A DNA stretch of 64,000 bases from Phycisphaerae bacterium (GCA_016927755.1 JAFGLZ010000051.1:1-64000), one strand, 5' to 3'; shown: positions 1 to 9,089, counted from the first letter of the stretch. Notes: generated by a model from the letters alone, not told the origin. A program made the numbers and translations.

Positions 1-259
1 CCCACGTTCCCTCCCCGGTCCCTCTCCCCAGTCACCAAGCGCGGACCCCGCCCCAGGCGGGAAGCGAGACCTCCTGCCGGACCTACCTGGGGTCCCCGCC
101 TGGACGGCTAATCGAAAGGACCTCCGAGACTTCACGGCCCGACCGAGAGAAAGTGCTGATGCCTTCGATACCTGCCTCGCCATTCAGGTTATCCAGCCTG
201 CCTTCACATCGTGTGGACGAGAAGTCGGGCTCCCGTCCAGGATTTTTGTGTTTCTTCAG

Positions 260-288
260 TTGATCGGTTCGGTGATGACCCGTACAAT
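260..288 (+). promoter_or_regulatory. Predicted sigma70-type promoter upstream of the prepilin-like gene
   Basis: A -35 box TTGATC (260-265) and a -10 box TACAAT (283-288) are separated by 17 nt. The start codon at 481 would leave a leader of about 185 nt. The rest of bases 1-480 shows no convincing gene; open frames there have no ribosome site or recognisable protein. Confidence 0.35.
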
Positions 289-480
289 AAAAGCGCTTGG
301 GGCTACTGCCATATCTGCGCTGGTAGGAGTGCACGGCAAAAGACGGGCGGCCTTGCTGCCCTAGACGAGTAGACCAAGCGTTTACTCGTGTCACTTCTTG
401 TATGCCGAGCACGCACTTGCATGGATGCGGATGGGCGTAGCATGGGGAACTATCGTCCAACGGAAAGAGGGCATCGAAAA

Positions 481-1521
481 ATGTCACCACGTCACCGCAA
501 AGGGACGGCGCTCGAAACGGGCTTTACCCTCATCGAGCTGCTCGTCGTCGTCGCCATCATCGCGCTCCTCATCTCGATCCTGCTGCCGTCGCTCAGCAAA
601 GCCCGCGAGCAGGCCAGGACCACGCTCTGCCTCAGCCGCGTCGGGCAGTTCGGCAAGGCATTCCTCATCTACGCCGACGACTACGCCGACACGCCCCCCT
701 TCACCGCCACCCTGCACGAGGATCCCGATCCCAGCCCCGAGGAAATATGGCTGGCGAACTGGAAGGAGCTGGGACTCCAGACGTCCGAGACTCCCCAAGA
801 GGTCATCAATACCATCGCCAGCAACCCGGAGACCGATTGGGTCGATCACCGGACGGGCGTTCCCAATTCCGGGGCCCTCTTCCCCTACACCCGCTTCGAG
901 GCCCTCTACCGCTGCCCGGAATTCGAGCGCATCGCCAACAAGGACCAGAACGTCTTCAACTACTCTCGCGGCCTCTGGTGCCGTCACTGGCGCACCGAGA
1001 CGGAACGGCTTGCCGAGGGGCTGTCCAGCACTGGCTGGGGAGATGTCGAAGGCCCGATCGTCAGAATCTCAAGCGTCAAGTCGCCCGCCGAACTGCCAAT
1101 GATCGTGGACGAGGCGTGGGACCGCTTCATCGCTACCTCGGGCCGTATCAGTGACAAGCCATACAACCGCAACGAGTACGGCTTCTTCACCGACAATATC
1201 CTTGGCACCTATCACGGCCAACCGACCAAGAGCCGCTTCGGCAACTATGACATGGAGGTCCCCGCCGGCTTCCCGCCGTTCCTCTGGAAGCGCGGCGGTG
1301 TCTTCTGGTATGACGGGCATGCCTCGCTCGAGCGCGATCCCTGGCCCTCGTATCCGTTAGGGGACAAGCACATCCGTGGCGGCGTTCTCCGGATGCAGAA
1401 CGGCGTCGGGGCGACGTGGTTCAAGGAATTCAGTGCTATTGGCGATTGGATGATTCACCTCCTCTATGCCCAGCGGGGCCACCATGAAGGCGGGGGCCAA
1501 ATCATGCCCTGGGGCATGTAG
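481..1521 (+). CDS. Prepilin-type N-terminal cleavage/methylation protein (DUF1559-like)
   Basis: A 346-residue protein whose N-terminus carries a type IV prepilin signal: basic residues, then G-FTLIELLVVVAIIALL with cleavage expected between Gly and Phe, then a hydrophobic helix ending in LPSLSKARE. Such pseudopilin-like proteins are abundant in Planctomycetota, usually as secreted proteins of unknown role. The remaining ~300 residues are a soluble domain with Trp- and Tyr-rich stretches such as FWYDGHAS near the C-terminus. The ATG at 481 is chosen because the GAAAGAGGG ribosome site lies just upstream and it places the signal correctly; an in-frame start at 388 adds residues with no pilin-like character. 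No pilus assembly genes are nearby, so it looks like a stand-alone gene. The exact substrate or structure is unknown. Confidence 0.85.
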   Translation: MSPRHRKGTALETGFTLIELLVVVAIIALLISILLPSLSKAREQARTTLCLSRVGQFGKAFLIYADDYADTPPFTATLHEDPDPSPEEIWLANWKELGLQTSETPQEVINTIASNPETDWVDHRTGVPNSGALFPYTRFEALYRCPEFERIANKDQNVFNYSRGLWCRHWRTETERLAEGLSSTGWGDVEGPIVRISSVKSPAELPMIVDEAWDRFIATSGRISDKPYNRNEYGFFTDNILGTYHGQPTKSRFGNYDMEVPAGFPPFLWKRGGVFWYDGHASLERDPWPSYPLGDKHIRGGVLRMQNGVGATWFKEFSAIGDWMIHLLYAQRGHHEGGGQIMPWGM

Positions 1522-1621
1522 GGCCGACAGCCTCGGCCTGATCCGATGCCATATCATCGGTCGGTCCAGTGTCCCCGAGAGTGCCGAGCGGGACCAAGGC
1601 CCAAGCCAATAGGACATCAAA

Positions 1622-1659
1622 GCAGGGAGGACCGCATCGGTCCTCCCTGCTTCTTTCTT
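1622..1659. terminator. Strong hairpin terminator between convergent genes
   Basis: A perfect 12-bp stem, GCAGGGAGGACC (1622-1633) and GGTCCTCCCTGC (1639-1650), encloses a 5-nt loop and is followed by TTCTTTCTT. It lies between the prepilin-like gene and the convergent aroB gene. The T-rich side suits the plus-strand transcript; it may also act on aroB. Confidence 0.75.
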
Positions 1660-1669
1660 GTGGTCCACT

Positions 1670-2779
1670 TTACTCAGCCTGAATCGCTTCAACCCCCGCC
1701 GCGATCTCCTCCTCGCTCACGTCCGACACCGTCACGACCTCGCCGATCCGCGTCGGCAGAACGAAGCGAATCCGCCCGCCCGCCACCTTCTTGTCCTGGA
1801 GCATGTACGCCATGAGCACCCCGACGTCCACGGGCCTCGGCGCCCGCGTCGGCAACCCGAGCCGGTCGAGTAGCGCGGTGATCCGATCGGCCTCGCTCCC
1901 CGGAATCATCTCGCGTACCACGGCGATCCGCGCTGCCGCCACCATGCCGATCGCCACGCACTCCCCGTGGCGCAGCGCGTAGTGCCCGTCAGACTCGATC
2001 GCGTGCCCGATCGTGTGCCCGAAGTTCAGGATCGCGCGCAAGCCCGCCTCGCGCTCGTCCGTCGCCACGACCTCCGCCTTGATCCGGCAGTTCCGCTCGA
2101 TCAGCTCGGCCAGCACCTCCTCGTCCCGGCCCAGGATCGCCTCGACGTTCGCCTCGTGCCAGGCGAATAGCCCCGCGTCGCGGATGACCCCGTGCTTGAC
2201 GCTCTCGGCAAGCCCTGCTCGCACGTCTCGTTCCCCCAGCGTCGCAAGCGTCGACGTGTCGATCAGAACCATCCTGGGCTGATGAAACGCCCCGATCAGG
2301 TTCTTCCCTGCCTCATGGTTGACCGCCGTCTTGCCCCCCACGGCCGCGTCCACGTCCGCCTCCAGCGTCGTCGGCACCTGAACGAAAGGCACCCCCCGCA
2401 GCCACGTCGCCGCGATGAAGCCCGTCAGATCCCCCACCACCCCCCCGCCCAGCGAGATCACCGGAGACGTCCGCTCGATGCTCGCCTTGGCCAAGTCGCC
2501 GTACAGCCCCGAAGCCATCGCCAACGACTTGCTCTGCTCACCCGCCTTGATCACCATCAGCGCCGTCCGGTAGCCCGCATGCTTCATGCTGGCCACGGCG
2601 ATCTTGCCGTATAGCGGCGCGACGTTGTCGTCGCTGATAATCGCCGCCGTCGGCGCCGGACACGCCTCGGCCAGACGCCCACCCAGCGATGGTAGCAGTC
2701 CCGGCCCGATGTGGATCGGATACGCTCGCGCCTCCAGCGGTACTTCGACAGTCCTCACTGCTCCCTCGTTCTCTCTCAA
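1670..2779 (-). CDS. aroB: 3-dehydroquinate synthase
   Basis: AroB converts DAHP to 3-dehydroquinate, the second step of the shikimate pathway, in the cytoplasm, using NAD+ and a divalent metal. The 369 residues match the family length. Visible motifs are the NAD-binding GGGVVGDLTGF, the segment VGGKTAVNH followed by GKNLIGAFHQP, and the metal ligands in ESVKHG, NFGHTIGHAIE and LRHGE. The upstream start is a TTG at 2779 with an AGGTAGG-like ribosome site; a GTG at 2758 that gives MRTVEVPL is an equally plausible N-terminus. No other aro gene is adjacent. The convergent prepilin-like gene is separated by the hairpin at 1622-1659. Confidence 0.95.
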   Translation of the reverse strand: MRENEGAVRTVEVPLEARAYPIHIGPGLLPSLGGRLAEACPAPTAAIISDDNVAPLYGKIAVASMKHAGYRTALMVIKAGEQSKSLAMASGLYGDLAKASIERTSPVISLGGGVVGDLTGFIAATWLRGVPFVQVPTTLEADVDAAVGGKTAVNHEAGKNLIGAFHQPRMVLIDTSTLATLGERDVRAGLAESVKHGVIRDAGLFAWHEANVEAILGRDEEVLAELIERNCRIKAEVVATDEREAGLRAILNFGHTIGHAIESDGHYALRHGECVAIGMVAAARIAVVREMIPGSEADRITALLDRLGLPTRAPRPVDVGVLMAYMLQDKKVAGGRIRFVLPTRIGEVVTVSDVSEEEIAAGVEAIQAE

Positions 2780-2859
2780 CTCAACCTACCTCGCTCGAAT
2801 CATATCTCGCTGCGTTCGAATCATCCCCCATATCCCAATCACCGTGCGAGATCGGCCAC

Positions 2860-2933
2860 GTAGCATGGGCATCCTGCCCATGAGCGCGGCACGAACATCC
2901 TGCCTATGGCGTAGCATGGGCATCCTGCCCATG
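2860..2933. repeat. Two copies of a short palindromic repeat (GTAG-CATGGGCA type)
   Basis: The 19-nt palindrome CATGGGCATCCTGCCCATG occurs at 2864-2882 and again at 2915-2933, each preceded by GTAG. A degenerate third unit (ACATCCTGCCTATG) lies between them. Each copy forms an 8-bp stem with a 3-nt loop. A related copy with changed but still paired stem bases lies at 34769-34787. The repeats fill most of the gap between aroB and the next gene. Confidence 0.8.
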
Positions 2934-2974
2934 AACCATCACGACCGACACGCACGCGATGCCGCCACACCAAT

Positions 2975-3979
2975 TCACGCACGGTCATTCAGGGCGCCCC
3001 CGCACTGATCGCAGAATTGCGCTGCCTGCCGATTGCCTGCCCCGCACAGCGGGCACGCCCGAACGCCGCCCATTGCCTCCGTCGTCGTCGATGGCGAGGA
3101 CCCGTCGTCTCCAGGCCCTTCGCCACGCTCTAGCGCCGCCAGATCGATCGGCCGATTCTCGGGCGCGCGAGGATCCAACGACACCTCCTTCAACTCGCCC
3201 ATCGTTCGATCGACTCGGCGGCCAAATGCTCCCGCTCGGATCTTCGACCGCAGCACGAACCACAGCAATGCCAGCAGCACGATACCCACCACGAGTGCCG
3301 CCGCCGAGAACCCCGTCATGTCGAAACGAAGCGGCTCGCGAGGCCGCACCTTTACGGCGCGCCCCACCAGAACCGGCACCTCGACGACGGCCTCCGTGGC
3401 GTTCGGGTCCTCCTCCCGACGCTCGTCTCTGCGAATCTTCAGGAAGTACCCGGCCAGGACCACGTCCGCGCCGCGAGCCGGCCGACCCGGGTCGTCGACC
3501 GTGATCAGGGACACCGCCTCCAGGCTATCACGTTCCCACCCCAGCGTCGAATAGGCCGCATCGGCGTATCGTCGACGATTCATCGGCTCAAACGCGACTG
3601 ATTCGGCGTACCGGGCCTCCAGTTTCACCAAACGCCCGCGATATGCCTCCGGATGTCGGAGTAGGTCCGCGCGGCGGACAACAACGGCCTCCGTCACGAG
3701 CAGGTTCAAATCCATCAGCCTGACTTTACTCAGCAGCACGTACAGACCGGCCTCGTCGATGTGTTGCGTGTAGTCGCGGACGCCCGATAAGACCTCTCGC
3801 TCCGCCTCGGTCAATGCCGCTGCGGACATCGTGGTGGGCACACCAGCCCCCCTGGGGCTCTCTGCAGCGGCGGGAGCGGACGCGTAGGCGAGTACGACGG
3901 GCGCCAGGCTCAACATCCCGGGCGGCCTCGGCAAGTAACCTATTGCAGATAAGAAAATTAGTGTTGTCTTGTGCCCCAT
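2975..3979 (-). CDS. Membrane protein with C-terminal zinc ribbon, function unknown
   Basis: About 334 residues with no family I recognise. Order of parts: a hydrophobic N-terminus that looks like a signal peptide ending near ASAPAAAE, a ~180-residue extracytoplasmic domain with LVKLEARYAES and VVLAGYFLKIRRDE segments, one transmembrane helix (AALVVGIVLLALLWFVL), a basic stretch, and a C-terminal zinc ribbon with two CxxC pairs (CPLCGAG and CDQCGG). The domain before the helix resembles an OB-like or cofactor-binding fold by its beta-rich pattern, but this is a guess. The start is uncertain: ATG codons at 4051, 3979 and 3916 are in frame, and 3979 (MGHKTTLIFL) gives the most signal-like N-terminus. 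It is transcribed divergently from folC. Confidence 0.65.
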   Translation of the reverse strand: MGHKTTLIFLSAIGYLPRPPGMLSLAPVVLAYASAPAAAESPRGAGVPTTMSAAALTEAEREVLSGVRDYTQHIDEAGLYVLLSKVRLMDLNLLVTEAVVVRRADLLRHPEAYRGRLVKLEARYAESVAFEPMNRRRYADAAYSTLGWERDSLEAVSLITVDDPGRPARGADVVLAGYFLKIRRDERREEDPNATEAVVEVPVLVGRAVKVRPREPLRFDMTGFSAAALVVGIVLLALLWFVLRSKIRAGAFGRRVDRTMGELKEVSLDPRAPENRPIDLAALERGEGPGDDGSSPSTTTEAMGGVRACPLCGAGNRQAAQFCDQCGGALNDRA

Positions 3980-4102
3980 TTCTCGTCGCATCGCAGCGGG
4001 CAGACCACCTGATTTCCGACAACTATCGACAGAAGCCCCGTCAAGGCACATCGGAAGCGAACCACGCCAGCGTTAATGCGCAAGTGCCTCAAAAATAATT
4101 GG

Positions 4103-4114
4103 TTATGATCATAA
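4103..4114. promoter_or_regulatory. Perfect palindrome in a divergent promoter region
   Basis: TTATGATCATAA is a perfect 12-bp palindrome in the AT-rich gap between the zinc-ribbon membrane protein gene and folC, about 50 nt upstream of the predicted folC -35 box. It could be an operator; the binding protein is unknown. Confidence 0.3.
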
Positions 4115-4163
4115 GCCCCCCGTGCCGGACTACAGGTAACCCCTTACCCAAGGCACCTCAACC

Positions 4164-4192
4164 TTGACTAGTTAGAGCTAAGTTCTTAGAAT
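4164..4192 (+). promoter_or_regulatory. Predicted folC promoter
   Basis: TTGACT (4164-4169) and TAGAAT (4187-4192) are spaced 17 nt apart, each 5/6 to consensus. Transcription would begin at about 4199-4200, on the folC ATG itself. Confidence 0.55.
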
Positions 4193-4199
4193 ACGGCCC

Positions 4200-5624
4200 A
4201 TGGCACGACTCAGAACTCCTCGCACGGGCGGCACGGGCGCGGTCAAACGTAAGCCTAGCAGCAGTCGAAAGAACGGTGTGGTTCGCACCTACCGATCGGC
4301 GCTGAGCTTCATCAATTCGGTAACCGACTACGAAAAGCAGTCCCGTGTAGGCTACAATCACACCAACTTCAGCCTGTCGAGAATGAATCGCCTGCTCAAG
4401 GCGCTCGGTGACCCGCACAAGAAGGTCAGAGCCGCTCATATCGCTGGCACCAAGGGTAAGGGCTCGACCGCAACCATGCTCGCCAACATGCTTCAGGGCT
4501 GCGGATACACTGTTGGCCTATACACCTCGCCTCACTTGATCGACATTCGCGAGCGAATCACCGTCAACGGGCACATGATCGCCGAATCCGAGATGACGAG
4601 GATTATCGCCAAGATCGCGCCTGCGGTCAAACGACTCGGCAAGGACTCGCCGACCTTCTTCGAGATCATGACCGCGGCCGCTTGGATGCACTTCGTCGAG
4701 AAGAAGGCCGACATCGCCGTCATGGAGACCGGCATGGGCGGCCGCCTCGACTCGACCAACGTCATCAAGCCCGCCGTCTGCGGAATTACCAGCATCAGTT
4801 TCGACCATACGGCCCAACTCGGCAAGACCCTCAGCAAGATCGCCGAGGAGAAGGCCGGTATCTTCAAGGCCGGCGTTCCCGTCGTCTCCGCCCCGCAGAC
4901 CCCGGAGGTCAAACGCGTCCTCAAGCGCGTCGCCATGAAGAACCGAGCGCCCCTCCGCTTCACCGGCGAGGACATCGAGTTCAGCTATCGGTTCGAGAGC
5001 TCTCGCGCCGTCGGTCCGCACACACGGGTCTGCCTGACCACCGAGGCCAGCCGGTTCGAGCATCTGCACGTCCCACTCCTCGGCGAGCATCAGGCCATCA
5101 ACTGCGGCGTGGCCCTCGGCCTCGTCGACGCCCTGAAGTCCAAGGGCTTCAGTATCGACGACCAGAAGGCCATCGAAGGCCTGTCTCGGGTCTGCCTGCC
5201 CGGCCGAATGGAGGTCATCCACGAGGACCCCAGAATCCTCGTCGACGGTGCCCACAACGGCTCCAGTATCGAGGCCCTCATCAGGGCCATCGGCCAGAAC
5301 ATCACCTATGACAGCATGGTCCTGATCTTCGGCTGCCAGGCCGACAAGGACGTGCAAGGAATGCTCGAGCAGATCCAGTACGGCGCCGACAAGGTTATCT
5401 TCGTGGCAACCTCCTCCCCACGGTCCTCTGATCCCACCGATCTTGCCGCCAGGTTTGCCGAGATGAGCGGCAAAATGGCCCAAGTCGCCGGAAGCGTGCG
5501 GGAGGCACTCACCATCGCCTGTCACGCCGTCGATCGCGACGACCTCATCTGCGTCACGGGATCGTTCTACCTCGTCGGTGAGGCCAAGCACGAGGTCGCC
5601 AGGAACCCAAGCATCTTTCATTAG
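4200..5624 (+). CDS. folC: Bifunctional folylpolyglutamate synthase/dihydrofolate synthase
   Basis: FolC adds glutamate to dihydropteroate and to folates with ATP hydrolysis, in the cytoplasm. The 474-residue protein has the Mur-ligase architecture: an N-terminal segment with SLSRMNRLLKALGDP, the P-loop AGTKGKGSTA, YTSPHL, the FFEIMTAAAW motif, ETGMGGRLDSTNV, the ISFDHT segment, and the C-terminal domain with VDGAHN. The family usually begins near residue 30 here (TYRSALSFINSV), so the first ~28 basic residues are an extension. They may be real, or the true start may be the GTG at 4278. The promoter at 4164-4192 would place the first base of the mRNA on the ATG at 4200, which suggests a leaderless transcript. 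Confidence 0.93.
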   Translation: MARLRTPRTGGTGAVKRKPSSSRKNGVVRTYRSALSFINSVTDYEKQSRVGYNHTNFSLSRMNRLLKALGDPHKKVRAAHIAGTKGKGSTATMLANMLQGCGYTVGLYTSPHLIDIRERITVNGHMIAESEMTRIIAKIAPAVKRLGKDSPTFFEIMTAAAWMHFVEKKADIAVMETGMGGRLDSTNVIKPAVCGITSISFDHTAQLGKTLSKIAEEKAGIFKAGVPVVSAPQTPEVKRVLKRVAMKNRAPLRFTGEDIEFSYRFESSRAVGPHTRVCLTTEASRFEHLHVPLLGEHQAINCGVALGLVDALKSKGFSIDDQKAIEGLSRVCLPGRMEVIHEDPRILVDGAHNGSSIEALIRAIGQNITYDSMVLIFGCQADKDVQGMLEQIQYGADKVIFVATSSPRSSDPTDLAARFAEMSGKMAQVAGSVREALTIACHAVDRDDLICVTGSFYLVGEAKHEVARNPSIFH

Positions 5625-5829
5625 CTCCCCTTCGGTCTGATGGATCGCCACGCCAGGCCTGTTCCCCGAAAACGGCTCTGCCCGCTGCTTGACGCCCCCG
5701 TCCCGCCCCGGTAGCAATACCCCCTTCGGTCCGACGTCGGGCCGCGCCGCAGCGCGATCAGCATCGCGATCGACATCCGAGTGGATGGGTCCTCGGGCGG
5801 GCACGTCCCATCCCACGGGAAAGGACTCC

Positions 5830-7080
5830 ATGGCTGGTGATGACGAAATCTTGGTCATAGGCGGCGGGGTGATCGGCGTCTGCTCGGCCTACTACCTGGC
5901 CGAGGCGGGATGCCCCGTCAGGCTTATCGAAAAAGGCGAGATCTGCTCGGGCGCCTCCTGGGGCAACGCCGGATTCGTCTGCCCGAGTCACAGCGTGCCC
6001 ATGCCGGCTCCAGGCGTTCTCCTCCAGGCGATCAAGTGGATGTCAGATCCGAAGAGCCCGTTCTACATCAAGCCCAGGCTCGACCCGACCCTCCTCTCCT
6101 GGCTCCTCAGGTTCGCCTCCGCGTGCACGCAGACATGCGTCGACCGGGCAATGCCCGTCCTCCACGATCTGGGCCGAGCCAGCCTCGAACTGCATGAGCG
6201 CCTGGCCGAAGGCCTCGGCGCCACATTCGGGTTCAGGCGCAACGGACTCCTGATGCTCTACGGCCAGGCGGATGCCTTCCATTCCGGGGCGCAGGTCGCC
6301 AGGCGGCTCTCCGAGATGGGTGTGCGTACGGAGATCCTCCGCCCCCGAGACCTTCACGATCGCCTGGGCGACCTCCGCTGCGCCGCCGTCGGAGGCGTCA
6401 ACTACCCGGACGACGGACACCTCGATCCCGGCGAGTTCGTTCAGGCGGTCGCCAGGGCCGCTTGTGATCGAGGCGCCGTCGTGCAGTCGTCAGCCGAGGT
6501 TCTCGGATGGGAGACCTCCGGCCGCACGGTGACCAAGGTCAGAACCACACGAGGCGACTTCCAGCCCCGCCAGATCGTCCTGGCCGCAGGGGCGTGGTGC
6601 CCCTCGCTCGCACAGGTCCTCGACATCAAGCTCCCCATCCAGGCCGCCAAGGGCTACAGCGTTAGCTTCCGACGCCCCCGCAACTGCCCCGACGTGCCCA
6701 TGTTGCTCGGCGAGACCCGCGTCGCCGTCACTCCTCTGGCCGATACGTTGAGATTGGGTGGGACACTGGAACTGGCTGGCATGGACCTGTCCGTCAACAG
6801 GCCGCGCGTCGACGCAATTCTGGAAGCGGCCAAGAGCTTCCTGCCGGGACTCGAGGAAACCGAATTGCTCGAGGTGTGGCGAGGCCTGCGCCCCTGCACG
6901 CCCGACGGCCTGCCCATCATCGGACGTTGTGAGGCCTTCGAGAACCTGATCGTCGCCTCGGGGCACGGCACCCTCGGCGTCTCCCTCGGCCCCATCACCG
7001 GCAAGCTCGTCTCACAAATCGCCCTCGGCCAAACACCGACCCTCGACACCGCCCCCCTCCGACCCGACCGATTCAGCTAA
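5830..7080 (+). CDS. FAD-dependent oxidoreductase, D-amino-acid dehydrogenase (DadA)-like
   Basis: A 416-residue member of the DAO superfamily, which oxidises amino acids or related amines with FAD. The N-terminus has the Rossmann motif ILVIGGGVIGVCSAYYLAEAG and the SGASWGNAGF segment typical of DadA-like enzymes. The C-terminus has WRGLRPCTPDGLPIIGR followed by GHGTLGVSLGP, the second FAD-contacting region. The ATG at 5830 is chosen because GGAAAGGA lies 8-12 nt upstream and the Rossmann fold follows at once; an earlier in-frame start at 5689 adds an unstructured leader. The gene stands alone after folC, so the substrate cannot be named; proline, D-amino acids and sarcosine are all possible. 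Confidence 0.85.
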   Translation: MAGDDEILVIGGGVIGVCSAYYLAEAGCPVRLIEKGEICSGASWGNAGFVCPSHSVPMPAPGVLLQAIKWMSDPKSPFYIKPRLDPTLLSWLLRFASACTQTCVDRAMPVLHDLGRASLELHERLAEGLGATFGFRRNGLLMLYGQADAFHSGAQVARRLSEMGVRTEILRPRDLHDRLGDLRCAAVGGVNYPDDGHLDPGEFVQAVARAACDRGAVVQSSAEVLGWETSGRTVTKVRTTRGDFQPRQIVLAAGAWCPSLAQVLDIKLPIQAAKGYSVSFRRPRNCPDVPMLLGETRVAVTPLADTLRLGGTLELAGMDLSVNRPRVDAILEAAKSFLPGLEETELLEVWRGLRPCTPDGLPIIGRCEAFENLIVASGHGTLGVSLGPITGKLVSQIALGQTPTLDTAPLRPDRFS

Positions 7081-7117
7081 GCTGCCTGCAGGAATGTTTG
7101 AACAGATGGCCAGGAAC

Positions 7118-7155
7118 GGGTGGCCCATCGCTTCAGCGGTGGGGGGCACGAATTC
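7118..7155 (+). repeat. Dispersed hairpin element, copy 1
   Basis: Thirty-seven nt after the stop codon at 7080 comes GGGTGG followed by the stem CCCATCGC-TTCA-GCGGTGGG (7124-7143) and then ACGAATTC. The same element occurs at 38639, 40103, 56752 and 60707. The 37 nt before this copy also match those before copy 4. The rest of the gap to 7472 shows nothing recognisable. Confidence 0.8.
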
Positions 7156-7472
7156 AGGTTGGGGATCGTGTCTCCGACAGCCAAAACCATGAACCGTACA
7201 TCGAACGTCTTCGAGGAGCACACTGTTCATTCATTGTTGCGGGCTGCTTAGCGACACATGGATGCGGCGCCTCGACCCCGCCTTCCGGGCCAAGGCAAAG
7301 GCCCCATACCTCAGGCTTCAGTTCAAAGGAAAAGTCACGCCAACTCCCGCCCGCCAAAGCCCGAGGTCTGAGGCCTGAGGTCCGTGCCCCCACCCCCAGA
7401 GAAGTGAAGCGCTTCAAGGCATCCTGGGACACCGACTGACTTGTCACACCCGAGGTATCCGCCCGACGTGCG

Positions 7473-9089
7473 TCACCGTCCCTGGCCCACGTTGCCTGCG
7501 GCTCTAAGCACCCCTGCATCAACCCCATCCCCAAACGCAAACGGCTTCTTGGCCCCCGTCAGATCGTTACCCACGACCGCAATCCCGCTCGACTGCCCCA
7601 TGATCCGCAGAAAGACGCCCGTTCCGGCGTAAGGCCGACAACCGCGAATCATTGCCTCGCTCGCGCCGTCCAGCACGACGACCGCCTTGGCCTCCGCCGC
7701 AACCTGAGCCTTCAACGACTCGACGTCGAGATCCCGAACGTCCTCGCACACCAGCGCCGCGCGATGATCCGCCTTCTCGAACCCCACGTCGACGTTCCGC
7801 AGCGTCAGGCCCTTGACGTGCCGGCAGTAGAACCCATACGCCGGCAACACCTCGAACATCGTCGACTCCGGATACTTCTGCGGAAGCTCCTCGATCGTCC
7901 GATCGGCGTCCTTGGCCGTCCCTCCGCCCACGAATCTGATCTTGATGTCGCTCAGCGTCACGTTCTCGATCGGATGCCCCGGCAGTCCCGCAATCGCGCA
8001 CCCGTACCCGCCCGCCTCCGTGGCCACCACGTTACTGACGATTACGTTCCTGAACGTGCCCACCCCCGGCTTGGGCGCGTCCGGCTTGAAGAGTCTGGCC
8101 CGATTGCCGAGTCGCATGAAGATCGGCGCCGTTCGCCCGACCATCACGATGTTCGAGATCGTCACCCGGTCCAGCGTCCCCCCGTCCACGATCTCCAGCG
8201 CGATCCCCGCCAGCCCGTCCTTCCGCCCGTACACCTTCCCCGTCGACCGCGACGGGCGGATCGCGCAGTTGCTGATCGTGATGTTCTTGAATCCCCCGTT
8301 CGACTCCGTCCCGCACTTGATCGCGTTGCAGTGCGAGCTGAGCAGGCAGTTCGTAACCGTCACGTTCTCCGTCGGACGGTCGGCCGTGCTCTTGAGCGTC
8401 AAGGCGTCGTCGTCCGTGTCCGCGAAGCAGTCCGCCACGATCACGTCCCGGCAGCAGTCGATGTCGATCATGTCGTTGTTGCCGTTGCAGTGGTTGAAAA
8501 CGCTGATCCCGCGAACCGTCACGAAGTCGCAGTCCAGATAGTGCTGCATCCACATCGGCGAGTTGAGCAGCGTCACGTCCCGGATCAGGACGTTTCGGCA
8601 CGAGACCAGCCGGATCACGTAAGGCCGCTCGAGCCACGGCTTGCCTTTGTACGCCCCGCCTTGTCCGTCGATTACACCGCGCCCCGTGATCGCCACGTCA
8701 TGCAGCCCCTCGCCCCAGATCAGCGCCTGCCGAACGTACTTGTCCGTGTAGCTCCGGAATGCGCACCGGTTCGCGGGATAGTCCGCCAGTTCCGTGCTCC
8801 CCAGCAGCGTCGCCGCGAACGCCACGTGCAGCGTCACGCGATCCTTCAGGTACACCGTTCCCGACAGATACTTTCCCGGCGGCAGATACACCGTCCCTCC
8901 GCCGGCCTTGCTCGCCGCGTCGATCGTCCGCTGGATCACCGCCGTGTCCTTCGTCTTCCCATCGCCGACCGCGCCGAAGTCCTTGACGGACAGCCAGCCC
9001 TTCCCCGGCGGCGTCTCGCCCCGCAGACCCGAGCGACCAAGCCAAAGCGTCGCCACCGCCGCAACCAGGACGACATGACTGACTCTCAT
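7473..9089 (-). CDS. Secreted GH28-like (polygalacturonase fold) protein
   Basis: A 538-residue protein with a signal peptide (VVLVAAVATLWLGRSGL) and the pectate-lyase/GH28 start VKDFGAVGDGKTKDTAVIQ, followed by GGTVYLPPGKYLSGTVYLK, which is classic for right-handed beta-helix glycoside hydrolases acting on pectin-like polymers. GH28 acidic motifs are visible as NNDMIDID and TDDDALTLKS. The third motif, normally HG followed by GSE, reads CNAIKCGTES, so the usual His appears to be Asn, and the activity may differ. A GGAGAGGAG ribosome site precedes the ATG at 9089. The protein is probably periplasmic and used on plant or algal polysaccharide. Confidence 0.85.
   Translation of the reverse strand: MRVSHVVLVAAVATLWLGRSGLRGETPPGKGWLSVKDFGAVGDGKTKDTAVIQRTIDAASKAGGGTVYLPPGKYLSGTVYLKDRVTLHVAFAATLLGSTELADYPANRCAFRSYTDKYVRQALIWGEGLHDVAITGRGVIDGQGGAYKGKPWLERPYVIRLVSCRNVLIRDVTLLNSPMWMQHYLDCDFVTVRGISVFNHCNGNNDMIDIDCCRDVIVADCFADTDDDALTLKSTADRPTENVTVTNCLLSSHCNAIKCGTESNGGFKNITISNCAIRPSRSTGKVYGRKDGLAGIALEIVDGGTLDRVTISNIVMVGRTAPIFMRLGNRARLFKPDAPKPGVGTFRNVIVSNVVATEAGGYGCAIAGLPGHPIENVTLSDIKIRFVGGGTAKDADRTIEELPQKYPESTMFEVLPAYGFYCRHVKGLTLRNVDVGFEKADHRAALVCEDVRDLDVESLKAQVAAEAKAVVVLDGASEAMIRGCRPYAGTGVFLRIMGQSSGIAVVGNDLTGAKKPFAFGDGVDAGVLRAAGNVGQGR

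Noticed and set aside
83..490. Minus-strand 135-codon frame before the prepilin-like gene
   Set aside because: No ribosome site, composition unlike a protein, and it overlaps the prepilin-like gene start and a predicted promoter.
4518..5858. 446-codon frame opposite folC
   Set aside because: It exists because GC-rich codons leave few stops on the other strand; folC is clearly the gene.
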